This document shows, in pieces, positions 10,371-19,632 of a DNA stretch of 64,000 nt (position 1 is its first letter; every line of letters begins with the position of its first letter). Location: contig JADFDI010000001.1 of NCBI GenBank assembly GCA_018262985.1, positions 451,027 to 515,026 on the forward strand, in the 5' to 3' direction. The position numbers and the translations under genes were made by a program. The notes beneath the pieces were generated by a model, which saw only the letters and a program-made list of their open reading frames with translations, was not told the DNA's origin and searched no databases. The stretch comes from Spirochaetota bacterium (GTDB lineage Bacteria; Spirochaetota; Spirochaetia; Treponematales; UBA12059).

Positions 10371-10376
10371 TATAAT
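10371..10376 (+). promoter_or_regulatory. -10 box TATAAT before the pseudouridine synthase gene
   Basis: A consensus TATAAT stands 9 bases before the ATG in an otherwise GC-rich gap. A transcript from here would be almost leaderless. No clear -35 box is seen. Confidence 0.45.
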
Positions 10377-10385
10377 GGCAGCCGC

Positions 10386-11105
10386 ATGAAAGCCACCATC
10401 CCCGTCCTCCTCGAGGACCCCGCCTTCCTCGTCGTCGACAAGCCCGCGGGCTTCCTCGTCATCCCCGACCGCTACGACGTCCTCGCGCCCGTCGTCTCGA
10501 CCCGCCTCGAGGACGCCTACGGCAAGCTCCTGACCGTGCACCGCCTCGACAAGGACACCTCGGGAGCCCTCATCTACGCGCGGAGCCCCGAGGCGCACGC
10601 GGCGCTCTCGAAGGCCTTCGAGGGCCGCGCCGTCGAAAAGGCCTACCGCGCCGTCGTCCTCGGCGAGCCCGAGTGGGACGAGACCGTCTGCGAAATCCCC
10701 CTCGCCCCCGACGCGGACCCCATGCACCGCACCGTCGCCGACAGCGCGAACGGCAAGCCGAGCCGCACGCGCTTCAAAGTGCTCGGCCGCTACGGAAAAT
10801 ACTCCCTCGTCGAAGCCCGCCCCGAGACCGGCCGCACCCACCAGATCCGCGTGCACCTCAAGGCCCTCGGCCACCCCGTCGCCTGCGACCGCCTCTACGG
10901 CGACGGCCGGCCCGTCAAGCTCTCCGCCTTCAAGCGCAAATGGCGCGGCGACGAGTTCGACGAAAAGCCCCTGCTTTCGCGCGTCGGCCTCCACGCCTGG
11001 TCGCTCGCCTTCCCGCACCCCGCCACGCTCGCGCGCGTCGAAGTCGAAGCCCCGTACCCCCGCGACCTCCGCGCCCTGAGCGCCCAGCTCGAAAAGCTCA
11101 AGTAA
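10386..11105 (+). CDS. RluA-family RNA pseudouridine synthase
   Basis: The enzyme isomerises uridine to pseudouridine in rRNA or tRNA. The 239-residue product has the RluA signature VHRLDKDTSGALIYA, whose Asp near residue 54 is the catalytic one, followed by EKAYRAVVLG near 80 and the ETGRTHQIRVHLKALGHPV motif near 148. It lacks an N-terminal S4 domain and begins directly with the catalytic fold, like RluA or TruC rather than RluC/RluD. The ATG is preceded by TATAAT. The exact RNA target cannot be told from the sequence. Confidence 0.9.
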   Translation: MKATIPVLLEDPAFLVVDKPAGFLVIPDRYDVLAPVVSTRLEDAYGKLLTVHRLDKDTSGALIYARSPEAHAALSKAFEGRAVEKAYRAVVLGEPEWDETVCEIPLAPDADPMHRTVADSANGKPSRTRFKVLGRYGKYSLVEARPETGRTHQIRVHLKALGHPVACDRLYGDGRPVKLSAFKRKWRGDEFDEKPLLSRVGLHAWSLAFPHPATLARVEVEAPYPRDLRALSAQLEKLK

Positions 11106-11447
11106 GGGTCCGGATTGCGGGCGCCCCGCCCGCGGTCCGCCTTCGCGCTCGCGGCGCCTATGGTTCGCGGGCGCGGACCGCGCGCGGCCGGGCTCTCCGC
11201 TCCAAGTCCTCGCGGCCGCGGCGGCTTGGTTCGCGGCGGCATGTCAGGTTCACATCGCCGCGTGCGGTATGTGGCGGCCGCTCCGGGCTTTCCGCTCCGA
11301 TCCCTGGCGCGGGCCACGGAAAGGCGGCGATGCGTTGGAGGAGCGCGGCGCCGGGGGGGATTCTTTCCGGGAGAACGGCTCCCTCAAATTTGCCCCATCC
11401 GCGAAAGCGCCTATACTCGAGGCTACATCCTATTCGCGGAGGATCCG
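11106..11447. other. 342-base gap, GC-rich, with a promoter at its right end
   Basis: No gene is seen. The left part is GC-rich low-complexity DNA with short repeats of TGGTTCGCGG. The promoter of the next gene lies at 11389-11417. Confidence 0.6.
11389..11417 (+). promoter_or_regulatory. Promoter of the 963-residue lipoprotein gene
   Basis: TTTGCC (11389-11394), 17 bases, TATACT (11412-11417). The -10 region is framed by an inverted pair CCGCGAA (11399-11405) and TTCGCGG (11433-11439). A GGAGGA ribosome site lies before the ATG at 11448. Confidence 0.6.
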
Positions 11448-14339
11448 ATGGCGCACACCCGCCTCGCCTTCGCGGCCGCCTTCGCGGCCGCGCTTCTTTT
11501 CATTTCCTGTCCCGGCGATGTGGACGGCGAGTATTCCTTCGACGCGCCCTTCGGGGACGCGCCCGAGGCCGCTCCCGGTTTCTGGCGTTCGGGCGGCGCG
11601 CCCGCGCTCGTCGAGGTCACGGCCGAAGCCTGGGCCTCCGGTCCCGCCGCGGGCGGTCCGGCCGGCGCGGTGGCGTTCCGCGACGAGTTCGACGCGTTCG
11701 ACCGCGCCTCCTGGTACGCCGTCGAGGAAAAGACCGGCGCCGACGCCATGGGCCGGCTCGCCGCATCGGGCGGCGCGCTCGTGATCTCCACCAAGGACGT
11801 GGACCGCAATCCCTTCGTCTACGGCAAGGCCTTCCCCATGCCCGCGTCGGGAACGGTGCGGGTCACGCGGCGCGCGCGGATCAGCTACGCCAACGACTAC
11901 TTCGCCGGCGGTTTCTTCCTCCAGCAGGCGGACGCCGAGATCCCGAAAGCGGGCGTCGCCGAACCCGCCCTGGTCGGCGTCCTCCACGTCAACTTCAGCT
12001 ACGATCCCGGGCGCTATCCCCTGACCAAGGGCTTCGTCGCCGTCACCGACGGCTTCAAGGCCCCGGGCACCTTCGCGACCATCGAGAACGCCCCCTTCGG
12101 ACAGTGGATCGAGGAAACCCTGGTCTACGAACCGGCCACCGGCAAGGCGGCCTACATCCTGGACGGCGTCGAGTACCCCATCGCCGCGGCGCCAGCCTCG
12201 AAGCCGTATTTCCGCGTCGCCATGAACGCGTACGGCTGGTACACGGGCCACAGGGCCGAGGTGGACTGGATCGGCGTGGAGACGCTCGCGCCCGCCGCGG
12301 CGGCCCCGGGCTTCGGCGCCGGCACCGAACTCGTCTCGCGCCGCCTCGAGCCTTCCGAGGACGCGATCGTGGTCGAGGCGCGCGACGTGAAGGTCACCCT
12401 GCCGCCGCTCGCCCTCGACTCGGCGCAGGACTTCCGCGTTACCGCGCTCGGCTCCGGTTCGGGAGCCCTGGCGGCCTGGGACGTCGACTGCGGAAGCGTC
12501 ACGAGCTTCGATTCCTTCCTCGAGATCGAGCTGCCGTATCCGGACGCCTCGGCCCTGCCGGGCGAAAAGCCCGCGGACAAGCTCATCGCGGTCACCTGGG
12601 ATCCTGAGTCCGGGGCGTGGCGCCAGGAGCTGGCCGAATTCCGCGACGACCGCGCCGTCGTCCGCATGGACCACCTGACCACCGTCGCCCTGGCCCCGCG
12701 AGGCGACGCGCCTTCGAGCGAGCTGGCCGAATTCGTCGCGGAGACCGCCGACGTCGGAGGCCTCTCGAAGGCCGACGTCCTCAATGACGCCTGGCAGTCG
12801 CTGGTGGAGGGCGCGGGCTGGGCCGGCACCGCGGGCGATTGGACGTCCATGCTCGCGGAACTTCCCGCCCTCGAAAAGCTGAACGGCGAGCTCGAGCGGA
12901 TCGGCGATGCGGCCGTTTACGTCGACATCCTCCAGAAGGTCATGGCGGGCGACACGGAAGCGCTCAAGCAAACCGCCATCGACATGGCCCTGTCCTGGGC
13001 GGGCGGCAAGATCACCGACGCCCTGGCCGCGACCGGCTACCAGATCGCCTCCATCGGCACCTTCGCCATCGACTATTCGCTCAACACCTTCGCCACGACC
13101 CTGCTCGACGCGGAATTCCGCGCCTACGAATGGGCCTACCAGGAGTTCTACCGCGAGTACGAGCGGACCCTGCCCGAGTGGTACGACCTGGTGACGCGCA
13201 TCCTCCAGCGCGCCGACAACCCGCAAAACGCGCGCGCCATGCTCTACGCCGAATTCGGCGCGCACGCGGAGAAGCTCTGGCTCTACCAGAGCTCCGACTA
13301 CGACAAGTGGACCGACTTCGACTCGATGGTCGCGGAGGCCAAGGACAGCCGCGTCGGCGTCACCCTCAGCCTGACGCCCGAAGTCAAGGAGAAGATCTCC
13401 GCCAACTACAAGGCCGTGCTGGCCCAGCGCCTGACCGCGGTCATCGCGCGCGCGGCGGAGAACGTGCGCACCAGGCTCGTCAAGTACCAGTACGGCTACC
13501 AGCGCGACGCCGAACGCTACCTCCGGAACGAGGCAACGATCCGCGTCGCCGTCACGGGCATGGGCGAGGGCCAGCGCGTCCGCGCCGCGCTCTACCGCGG
13601 CGACAAGAAGCTCGTGCAGTCTCCGGCCATCTTCGCGGACGGCGAGCTCGTCATCGCCGCCCCGCTCGAGTTCTTCCTCGAGAAGGGCGCGCCCGACCGC
13701 GTCGTCTACTGGGTGGGCACCGAGAAGGGCGGCAAGCGGAGCAGCGAGTATTTCTCGGAGGAATTCCGCATCGGGTCGCTCGTGTCGGAGCTCTCCTTCA
13801 GGCTCGGGAATCCGCCCGAGAAATTCGACCTCCCGAAAAAGGCGGACGACGACAAGGTTAAGCCGGAAGAAAAGTCCGCCGGCGCGGACGTGGCGGCGGA
13901 CAAGTCCGCCGCGGGCAAGGAGCTCGCCGTCGACAAGTCCGGCGGAACTTCCGACGCCCCGCCCGGGACCTCCGGCAAGGACGCGGTGACGACCGGCGGC
14001 TCCGACGCCCTTCGTTGGGAGCTCCGCGGCGAGGACCTTCTCATCACCCTGACCGAAACCACCACGGTCGACTCCGGCACCGATCACAGCTACTGGCTCG
14101 GCACCGATTTCAACGACGGAGAGAAGCGCTACGAGGGGGCTTCCTTCGCGGGCTACGCGCGCGTCAAGAAGGAGGCCGCCGGGCAGAACGCCTACGGCTA
14201 CGATCGCTGGCTCATCGTCGAGGAGATCAAATTCAAGGTCGCCCGACCGAAGGGCGACAGCGTGCGGCTTTTCCTCTGGGTGAAGTCCGCGCAGGGTTCG
14301 GTATGGGTGCACAAGACCACCGTGCGCCTCGATCCGTAA
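11448..14339 (+). CDS. Large surface lipoprotein of unknown function
   Basis: The 963-residue product starts with a signal peptide and lipobox (LLFISC, Cys about residue 24), so it should be lipid-anchored outside the inner membrane. Residues about 75-285 look like a concanavalin/LamG-type beta domain (FRDEFDAFDRASWY ... AEVDWIGVETL). A middle part is helical and acidic. A Lys/Ala/Asp-rich linker follows around 800-850 and a small beta domain ends the protein. No catalytic motif is recognised. The next gene carries a related beta domain and starts 6 bases after this stop, so the two probably act together. The GGAGGA site and promoter fix the start. Confidence 0.75.
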   Translation: MAHTRLAFAAAFAAALLFISCPGDVDGEYSFDAPFGDAPEAAPGFWRSGGAPALVEVTAEAWASGPAAGGPAGAVAFRDEFDAFDRASWYAVEEKTGADAMGRLAASGGALVISTKDVDRNPFVYGKAFPMPASGTVRVTRRARISYANDYFAGGFFLQQADAEIPKAGVAEPALVGVLHVNFSYDPGRYPLTKGFVAVTDGFKAPGTFATIENAPFGQWIEETLVYEPATGKAAYILDGVEYPIAAAPASKPYFRVAMNAYGWYTGHRAEVDWIGVETLAPAAAAPGFGAGTELVSRRLEPSEDAIVVEARDVKVTLPPLALDSAQDFRVTALGSGSGALAAWDVDCGSVTSFDSFLEIELPYPDASALPGEKPADKLIAVTWDPESGAWRQELAEFRDDRAVVRMDHLTTVALAPRGDAPSSELAEFVAETADVGGLSKADVLNDAWQSLVEGAGWAGTAGDWTSMLAELPALEKLNGELERIGDAAVYVDILQKVMAGDTEALKQTAIDMALSWAGGKITDALAATGYQIASIGTFAIDYSLNTFATTLLDAEFRAYEWAYQEFYREYERTLPEWYDLVTRILQRADNPQNARAMLYAEFGAHAEKLWLYQSSDYDKWTDFDSMVAEAKDSRVGVTLSLTPEVKEKISANYKAVLAQRLTAVIARAAENVRTRLVKYQYGYQRDAERYLRNEATIRVAVTGMGEGQRVRAALYRGDKKLVQSPAIFADGELVIAAPLEFFLEKGAPDRVVYWVGTEKGGKRSSEYFSEEFRIGSLVSELSFRLGNPPEKFDLPKKADDDKVKPEEKSAGADVAADKSAAGKELAVDKSGGTSDAPPGTSGKDAVTTGGSDALRWELRGEDLLITLTETTTVDSGTDHSYWLGTDFNDGEKRYEGASFAGYARVKKEAAGQNAYGYDRWLIVEEIKFKVARPKGDSVRLFLWVKSAQGSVWVHKTTVRLDP

Positions 14340-14345
14340 GGGGGG

Positions 14346-15992
14346 ATGACGATGGATGAAACCGGAGGCGCGCGGGCGCCCGAAGCGGTCGGAAGCCTCT
14401 TCGGCCATATCCTCCAGGACCTTGCCTTCCTGGCCTTGGTCTGGCTGGTCGGGGCCGCGGGAAGCGCCTTCGCGGACGTCTCGGGCGGCCTGCATCCCCT
14501 GCATTTCCTCCTGCTCTCCGGCCTGATGTCCTGGCTCGTCTGGCACTTCGTCGGGCGATTGACCTTCGAGTTCGAGGCCTACAAGCGGCCGGACGCGACG
14601 CGGGGCGAACGGGCCGCCCTCAAGACGCTCGAGGTCTTCCTGGTGTTCTACTCGCTCTTCTTCATCGGGCAGGGCTTCTTCGTCTTCCAGATCATCGAGC
14701 CTTTGCTCGCCGGCGCGGGCCTCGACTTCCCTTGGGCGCCGACGGCCTTCAAGGTCGCGTCCTTCCTGGTGCCCTCGCTCGCGGCGCTGGCCGGCTGGCT
14801 GTCGCGCGGCCGCCGGACCGAAACCCGCGATTCGCTCGATTGGGTATGGATCCTCGTGCTCGCGCTGACGCTGCCCTTCCTCTTTACGCCCCGCTCGCCG
14901 CTCGAAGCCCTGGGACTCTCCGGATCGGGCGGGGGCGGAATCCTCGGAACGGCGGGCGGCATCGCCGCGCGGATCGCGTTGGCGCTCGGCATCCCCCTCC
15001 TCGTCCGGATTCCGGTCCGGGCCCTCGCGCGCGCGAAGGGCACGGTCGCGGGCCGCTTCCTCGCGGCCTGGGACGGCTTCGCCTATCCCCTTTTCGTCTC
15101 TCTGACGCTGTACCTCTGGCTCCGCGCCATACTCGACCTCTACGTGCCGGCCTCGATGGCGAACGACATCAACTTCCGGCCCCAGGTAGCCATGCTCGGC
15201 CTGGCCCTCTTCGGACCCCTGCCGCTGCGCCTCGTGCTCGCGGCGCGCCCGCCGTTCAGGCTGCTCGGCGCCCTCGTCTCGATAGCGTTGGCGCTCTGGC
15301 TCGGCTGGGACGCGTACGCGCTGACCCGGGCGCGCTTCGGCGAGTGGCGGGCGGCGCCGCTCGACGCCGCGAGGCTCGAGGCGCTCGACGCGAACGCGCG
15401 GCGCGACGATTTCGACACGAGCGCGGACGGCTACTGGCGAACCTACGACGCCTCCTCGGAGACCTTTCTCGACGGGGAACCCGAGCTCGCGGAAGGGGCG
15501 CTCGTCCTCCGGGGCGAGGACGGGAAGTACCTGATCGGCCCCTGGCTGCTGATTCCGGCAAGCGGGACCATCCGCGTCGAGCGCCGCGTGCGCGTCCAGG
15601 ACCTGGACGCGGACCACTACGGCGAGCTCGAGCTCTACGTGGGCGAGAACGAGCGGACGCGCCCCCGCTTCGACGGCCTCGAACCCGCGCTCGTCCTCCG
15701 GCACGACCCCTTCAGCGCGGCGCTCGCGGGCGCGAAGGGAAAGGCGTTCGTTTGGGTCGAAGCGCCGGGCGCCGAGGTCGCCCTGGTGTCGCGCGCCCTG
15801 CCGCTCGGGGCCTGGGTCGTCGAGGCGCTCGAGTGGACGCCCGCGAGCGGGAAGGGGCGCTACGCCTTGAACGGCGCGTCCATCGCCTTCTCGACCGCCC
15901 CTTCCGAGGGATCCGTGTTCGCCGCGGGCCTGCGCGCGCGCGGTTCCTACTCGCGGCGGAGCTGGATCGACTGGATAGAGTTCGGGCGCTAG
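14346..15992 (+). CDS. Polytopic membrane protein with C-terminal beta domain
   Basis: The 548-residue product has about nine hydrophobic segments in residues 15-330 (for example FLALVWLVGAAGSAFA and LFVSLTLYLWL), then a soluble domain of some 200 residues. That domain (DDFDTSADGYWRTYD ... GTIRVERRVRVQ ... SRRSWIDWIEFGR) matches the order of the beta domain in the preceding lipoprotein (EFDAFDRASWY ... GTVRVTRRARIS ... AEVDWIGVE). A second in-frame ATG at 14352 is better spaced from the AAGGGGGG ribosome site. The gene follows its partner by 6 bases and is co-transcribed. Function unknown. Confidence 0.75.
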   Translation: MTMDETGGARAPEAVGSLFGHILQDLAFLALVWLVGAAGSAFADVSGGLHPLHFLLLSGLMSWLVWHFVGRLTFEFEAYKRPDATRGERAALKTLEVFLVFYSLFFIGQGFFVFQIIEPLLAGAGLDFPWAPTAFKVASFLVPSLAALAGWLSRGRRTETRDSLDWVWILVLALTLPFLFTPRSPLEALGLSGSGGGGILGTAGGIAARIALALGIPLLVRIPVRALARAKGTVAGRFLAAWDGFAYPLFVSLTLYLWLRAILDLYVPASMANDINFRPQVAMLGLALFGPLPLRLVLAARPPFRLLGALVSIALALWLGWDAYALTRARFGEWRAAPLDAARLEALDANARRDDFDTSADGYWRTYDASSETFLDGEPELAEGALVLRGEDGKYLIGPWLLIPASGTIRVERRVRVQDLDADHYGELELYVGENERTRPRFDGLEPALVLRHDPFSAALAGAKGKAFVWVEAPGAEVALVSRALPLGAWVVEALEWTPASGKGRYALNGASIAFSTAPSEGSVFAAGLRARGSYSRRSWIDWIEFGR

Positions 15993-16057
15993 CGAAGAAT
16001 CCCGTGCTTCGCGCCGCCCGGTGGCCCGAAGGCGCAGGGCGGCGCTATCATGTCGAC

Positions 16058-18460
16058 ATGGAACGGGTCGAAGGCTTCGTCGTGCACGCGTGGACCGAGT
16101 ACCGCTCGGGACGCGTGCTGCTGGCCGCGCGCCTCCTCGACGGACGCTCGGCGGCCGCGGCCTTCGACCGTTGGCAGCCTTTCGTCCACGTGCTCGAGCG
16201 CGACGCCGAGCGGGCCCTCGGCATCGCGCGCGAGGGCGGCGTCCGCGTCGAGGCCGAGCCCTGTCCCCTCGCGGCGCCGCGCGGCGAAAGCCTCGCGACG
16301 CTCCGCCTGGCCGACCGGGAGCGCAAGGGCTACGCCGAGCGGCTTTCCCGGGCGGGCGTCCCGAACTGGGGAGCGGCCGACCGGGCCGCCGACCTGTTCC
16401 TGCTCGAACACGGCATCCGCGCGGGTTTGAGCCTCGAGGGCGAGGCTCGGCCGGGTCGGCGCGTCGCGCTCGTGTTTCCCGAGCCCGTCCTCGCGCCCTC
16501 CGAAGCGGGCGAGGGCGCGGCGGTCCGCTGGCTCTCGCTCGACATCGAGACGACGCGCGAGGGACGGGTGAGCGCCTGCGGCCTCGTCCAGGGCGGGGAG
16601 CGGAGCGTTTTCGTCGTGGCGCCCGGGCCGGTGGAAGGCGCCGACGCGGTGGAGGACGAGCGCGCCCTCCTCGTCGCGATCCGCGACCGCATCGTGGAGC
16701 TGGATCCGGACGTGGTCACCGGCTGGAACGTGGTGGACTTCGACCTGCGCGTCCTAGGGGAGCGGGCGGCCGCCCTGGGCCTGCCCTTCGACGCGGGCCG
16801 CACGGAGGCGCCGCTCCGGATCGTGGAGAGCCCTGGGCAGCGGACCCTGGCCGTCATCGAGGGGCGGCGTTGCGTCGACGCCATGAAGGTGCTGCGCTCG
16901 GCGCCCGAGCGCTTCGAGGATCAACGCCTCGAGACCGTGGCGCGCGGCGTGCTCGGCGAGGGCAAGCTGGTGGCGTCGAGCGGGCCGGAGAAGCTCGACG
17001 AACTGGAGGCCCTGCGCGTCGCGGACCCAGCGCGCTACGCGGCCTACTGCCTGCGCGACGCGGAGCTGCCGCTCGCCATCCTCGGGAAGACCGGCATGGG
17101 CGAGTTGACCGCGCTCCGCGCGGCGCTGACCGGCCTCGAGCTCGAACGCGCCTGGACGAGCGTCCCGGCCTTCGAGCGGGTTTACGCGCGCGCGCTCAGG
17201 GAGCGGGGCATCGCGGCGGCCCCGCCCGAGGCGCCGGAAGTCGGGAACGCGGCGGGCGGGCTCATCCTCGAGCCGCGTCCCGGGCTCTTCGAGGGCGTCG
17301 TCGTCTTCGACTTCCGCTCGCTCTATCCTTCCATCATACGGACCTTCAACGTGGATCCCGTCGCGCGGCTCAGGGCCTCGGGAGGCGATGGCGACCTCGT
17401 GGCGCCGAACGGCGCGCGCTTTACGAGGGAGCGTGGCGTCCTGCCCGAGGTCGTGGACGGGTGGACGGCCCTGCGCGCCGCGGCGATCGAGGCGGGCGAC
17501 GACGCGCGCGCCTACGCGCTCAAGATCCTCCAGAACTCGTTCTACGGCGTGCTCGGCACGCCGAACTGCGTCTGGGCCCACGACGAGCTGGCCGGCGCCA
17601 TCACGGGCTACGGCCACGAGATACTCGGGGCGACGCGCGACTGGTTCCGCGCTCGCGGCCATGAGGTGCTCTACGGCGACACGGATTCGGTGTTCGTGCT
17701 CTTCGGCGCGGAAGCCGCGCGCGACCCGGCCGCCCTCCGCGCCCTGGCCGGGGAGCTGGCCGCCCGGGCGGTGGAGCACCTCGCGGGAATGGTACGCGGG
17801 CGCTGGGGCGTCGAAAGCCGGCTCGACCTGCGCTTCGACAAGCTTTACGCGCGCTTCCTGATACCCCGCATCCGGGGCGACCGCGCCGCGCGCGTCCGCG
17901 AGGAGCTCGAGCGCGCAGGGTCGCTCGACCTGCTCGACGGGGCGCCCGCCCCGCGCGGACGGGCCAAGGGCTACGCGGGCCTGCTCGTGGCCGCCGACGG
18001 AACGACGAAGGTGGACGTGAAGGGGCTCGAGGCCGCCCGCGGCGACTGGACCCCCCTCGCGCGGCGCTTCCAGGTGGAGCTGCTCGCGCTCGCGTTCGAC
18101 GCGTCGGGCGAAGGCGCGGCGAAGGAGTACGCTCGCGGCCTCGCGGCCGAGCTGCGCTCCGGACGGCTCGACGGCGAGCTCGCCTTCAGGCGCACGCTCC
18201 GCCGCGACCTCGAGCTCTACGCCGCCGATTCCCCCCACGTCAAAGCCGCCCGGCTCTCGGGCGCCTCGGCCCGCGGCGACACGGTCGAATACGTCCAGAC
18301 CCTCGCGGGCCCCGAACCCGTGGCGGCGCTCTCCTCGGGCATCGACCACCAGTGGTACCTCGAGCGTCAGCTCGCGCCCATCTGGGAGTCCATCGCCGAG
18401 GCCGCCGGGTGGGAGCCGGATCTGACGCGCGTGGCGGGGGAACAGGGCGAGCTCTTCTGA
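16058..18460 (+). CDS. polB: Family B DNA polymerase (Pol II-like)
   Basis: A DNA polymerase with proofreading. The 800-residue product has the 3'-5' exonuclease motifs (SLDIETTREG near 160, GWNVVDFDLRVL near 222, YCLRDAEL near 329) and the polymerase motifs A (DFRSLYPSII near 417), B (KILQNSFYG near 490) and C (YGDTDSVFV near 538). All catalytic carboxylates are present. Length is close to E. coli Pol II (783 residues), which serves in damage bypass and restart; this role is known for the family, not shown here. The long upstream open frame overlaps the previous gene and is rejected; the ATG at 16058 gives the family-like start MERVEGFVVHAW. Confidence 0.93.
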   Translation: MERVEGFVVHAWTEYRSGRVLLAARLLDGRSAAAAFDRWQPFVHVLERDAERALGIAREGGVRVEAEPCPLAAPRGESLATLRLADRERKGYAERLSRAGVPNWGAADRAADLFLLEHGIRAGLSLEGEARPGRRVALVFPEPVLAPSEAGEGAAVRWLSLDIETTREGRVSACGLVQGGERSVFVVAPGPVEGADAVEDERALLVAIRDRIVELDPDVVTGWNVVDFDLRVLGERAAALGLPFDAGRTEAPLRIVESPGQRTLAVIEGRRCVDAMKVLRSAPERFEDQRLETVARGVLGEGKLVASSGPEKLDELEALRVADPARYAAYCLRDAELPLAILGKTGMGELTALRAALTGLELERAWTSVPAFERVYARALRERGIAAAPPEAPEVGNAAGGLILEPRPGLFEGVVVFDFRSLYPSIIRTFNVDPVARLRASGGDGDLVAPNGARFTRERGVLPEVVDGWTALRAAAIEAGDDARAYALKILQNSFYGVLGTPNCVWAHDELAGAITGYGHEILGATRDWFRARGHEVLYGDTDSVFVLFGAEAARDPAALRALAGELAARAVEHLAGMVRGRWGVESRLDLRFDKLYARFLIPRIRGDRAARVREELERAGSLDLLDGAPAPRGRAKGYAGLLVAADGTTKVDVKGLEAARGDWTPLARRFQVELLALAFDASGEGAAKEYARGLAAELRSGRLDGELAFRRTLRRDLELYAADSPHVKAARLSGASARGDTVEYVQTLAGPEPVAALSSGIDHQWYLERQLAPIWESIAEAAGWEPDLTRVAGEQGELF

Positions 18461-18506
18461 GGGCGGGCCATGCGTGTGCGTGGCCTGTCCCTCCGCTGCG
18501 ACCGAT

Positions 18507-18599
18507 TTCCCGGGCGGGCCGCGCGCCGGGCTGGCAGGCCGCGAGGCCCGAAACGGGAGCGCGACGCCCGAGGCGAAGGCCGCGCGCGGCCCTCGCCCC
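18507..18599 (+). repeat. 93-bp extragenic element, copy 1
   Basis: Begins TTCCCGGGCGGGCC and ends GGCCCTCGCCCC. Its ends pair: GGGCG-GGCCGCGCG with CGCGCGGCCC-TCGCCC. It stands 46 bases after the polB stop. A copy of equal length is at 21278-21370. Confidence 0.75.
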
Positions 18600-18692
18600 G
18601 AATTCCCGTTCGTCCATTGCGTTCCGACGCGCGTGAACCTAACATTCCAGCCATCGTCGCACCCGCGGGCGTCCTGCGGGGACGGGGGTTGC

Positions 18693-19352
18693 ATGGTCAA
18701 GGTGCTCGTGATCGACGCGCAGGGCTTGATACTCGACCTGCTCGAGGGTGCCCTGGCCTCCGATCCGGAGCTCGAGTCGCTCGGCGGCGCGGGCGGACTC
18801 GCGGAGCTCGCCGCCCTCGGTTCGGGCGCGGCCCCCGACGCGGTGCTCGTGGACCTGCACGGAGCGCGACCCTCCGTGCCGGAGCTGCTCGCCGGCGTCA
18901 AGGCCGCCTGGCCCCGTGCCCGGGTGCTCGCGCTGGCCGACGACGCGGGGGCGCCCGAGGCCTTGGCCGCGCTGGAGGCCGGCGTGGAAGGGCTCATCCT
19001 CAAGGACGGGCGGCCGACCCTGCTCCTCATGGCCTTGAAGTGCGTGGCCTCGGGACTCCGCGTCATCCATCAGGAGGCGCACGACCGGTTCCGGAGCCTG
19101 CTCGAGTCGCGCCACGCCATCCACCCGAGCCTGGCCGCCGCCCGCGAGGACGGCCGGCCCCTGCCGCTCGACGAGATCGACCGCACCATCATCCGCCTGA
19201 TATCCGAAGGGAAGTGCAACAAGGAGATCGGCGAGGATATCCACTTCGCTGAAGGCAGCGTGAAGAACCGCATCTCGCGCATCCTCGCCTCCGCCGGGCT
19301 CAAGGACCGCACGCATATCGTCATGTACGCGGTGCGGCACGGGCTGATCTGA
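18693..19352 (+). CDS. LuxR/NarL-type response regulator with atypical receiver domain
   Basis: The 219-residue product has an N-terminal receiver-like domain (VKVLVIDAQG at the start, VLVDLHG with a candidate phospho-acceptor Asp near 54, LILKDG with the conserved Lys near 105) and a C-terminal LuxR helix-turn-helix (SEGKCNKEIGEDIHFAEGSV near 170, then RISRILASAGLKDRTHIV). Only one acidic residue is seen in the first strand where two are usual, so phosphorylation may be weak or absent. No sensor kinase is adjacent. The ATG follows GGGACGGGGG and gives the family-like start; the open frame upstream contains a repeat element and is not coding. Confidence 0.8.
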   Translation: MVKVLVIDAQGLILDLLEGALASDPELESLGGAGGLAELAALGSGAAPDAVLVDLHGARPSVPELLAGVKAAWPRARVLALADDAGAPEALAALEAGVEGLILKDGRPTLLLMALKCVASGLRVIHQEAHDRFRSLLESRHAIHPSLAAAREDGRPLPLDEIDRTIIRLISEGKCNKEIGEDIHFAEGSVKNRISRILASAGLKDRTHIVMYAVRHGLI

Positions 19353-19632
19353 ACCCGCGGGCGGGAAGGCGCGCCCTGGCATCCCGAGGCGAGCGGGGGC
19401 GGGACTCGGTGACTTCCGACACCCGGATTCAGTAACCCAGGTCATTCCCGCGCCGTGCGCGGGTGGCTCGCGGCGTCGCGGCGCGATGACCAAGTTCACC
19501 CGGTGCATACCGGAAATTCTATCTAGAATTCACGCCATGACGGACGGCGCGACTCGCGCGGTCCTGAGGGCCGCCCCGGGCCCGCTCAAGCCCGGGCTCG
19601 ACGCCGACGCCTCCGCCAAAAACGGAGGCTAC
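19353..19632. promoter_or_regulatory. 280-base gap with palindromic promoter and structured leader
   Basis: AATTCTA-TC-TAGAATT (19515-19530) is a palindrome that contains the likely -10 box TAGAAT (19524-19529). The leader that follows has two hairpins: CCCGGGC/GCCCGGG (19575-19596) and GCCTCCG/CGGAGGC (19609-19629, loop CCAAAAA). The second hairpin hides the GGAGG ribosome site of the next gene. An in-frame ATG at 19537 could also start the protein but would put a non-signal sequence ahead of the lipoprotein signal. Confidence 0.6.

Noticed and set aside
19600-19632. Cyclic di-GMP riboswitch before the repeat lipoprotein
   Set aside because: GACGC and CCTCCG words resemble part of the GEMM motif, but the rest of the conserved core is missing; a simple hairpin explains the sequence.
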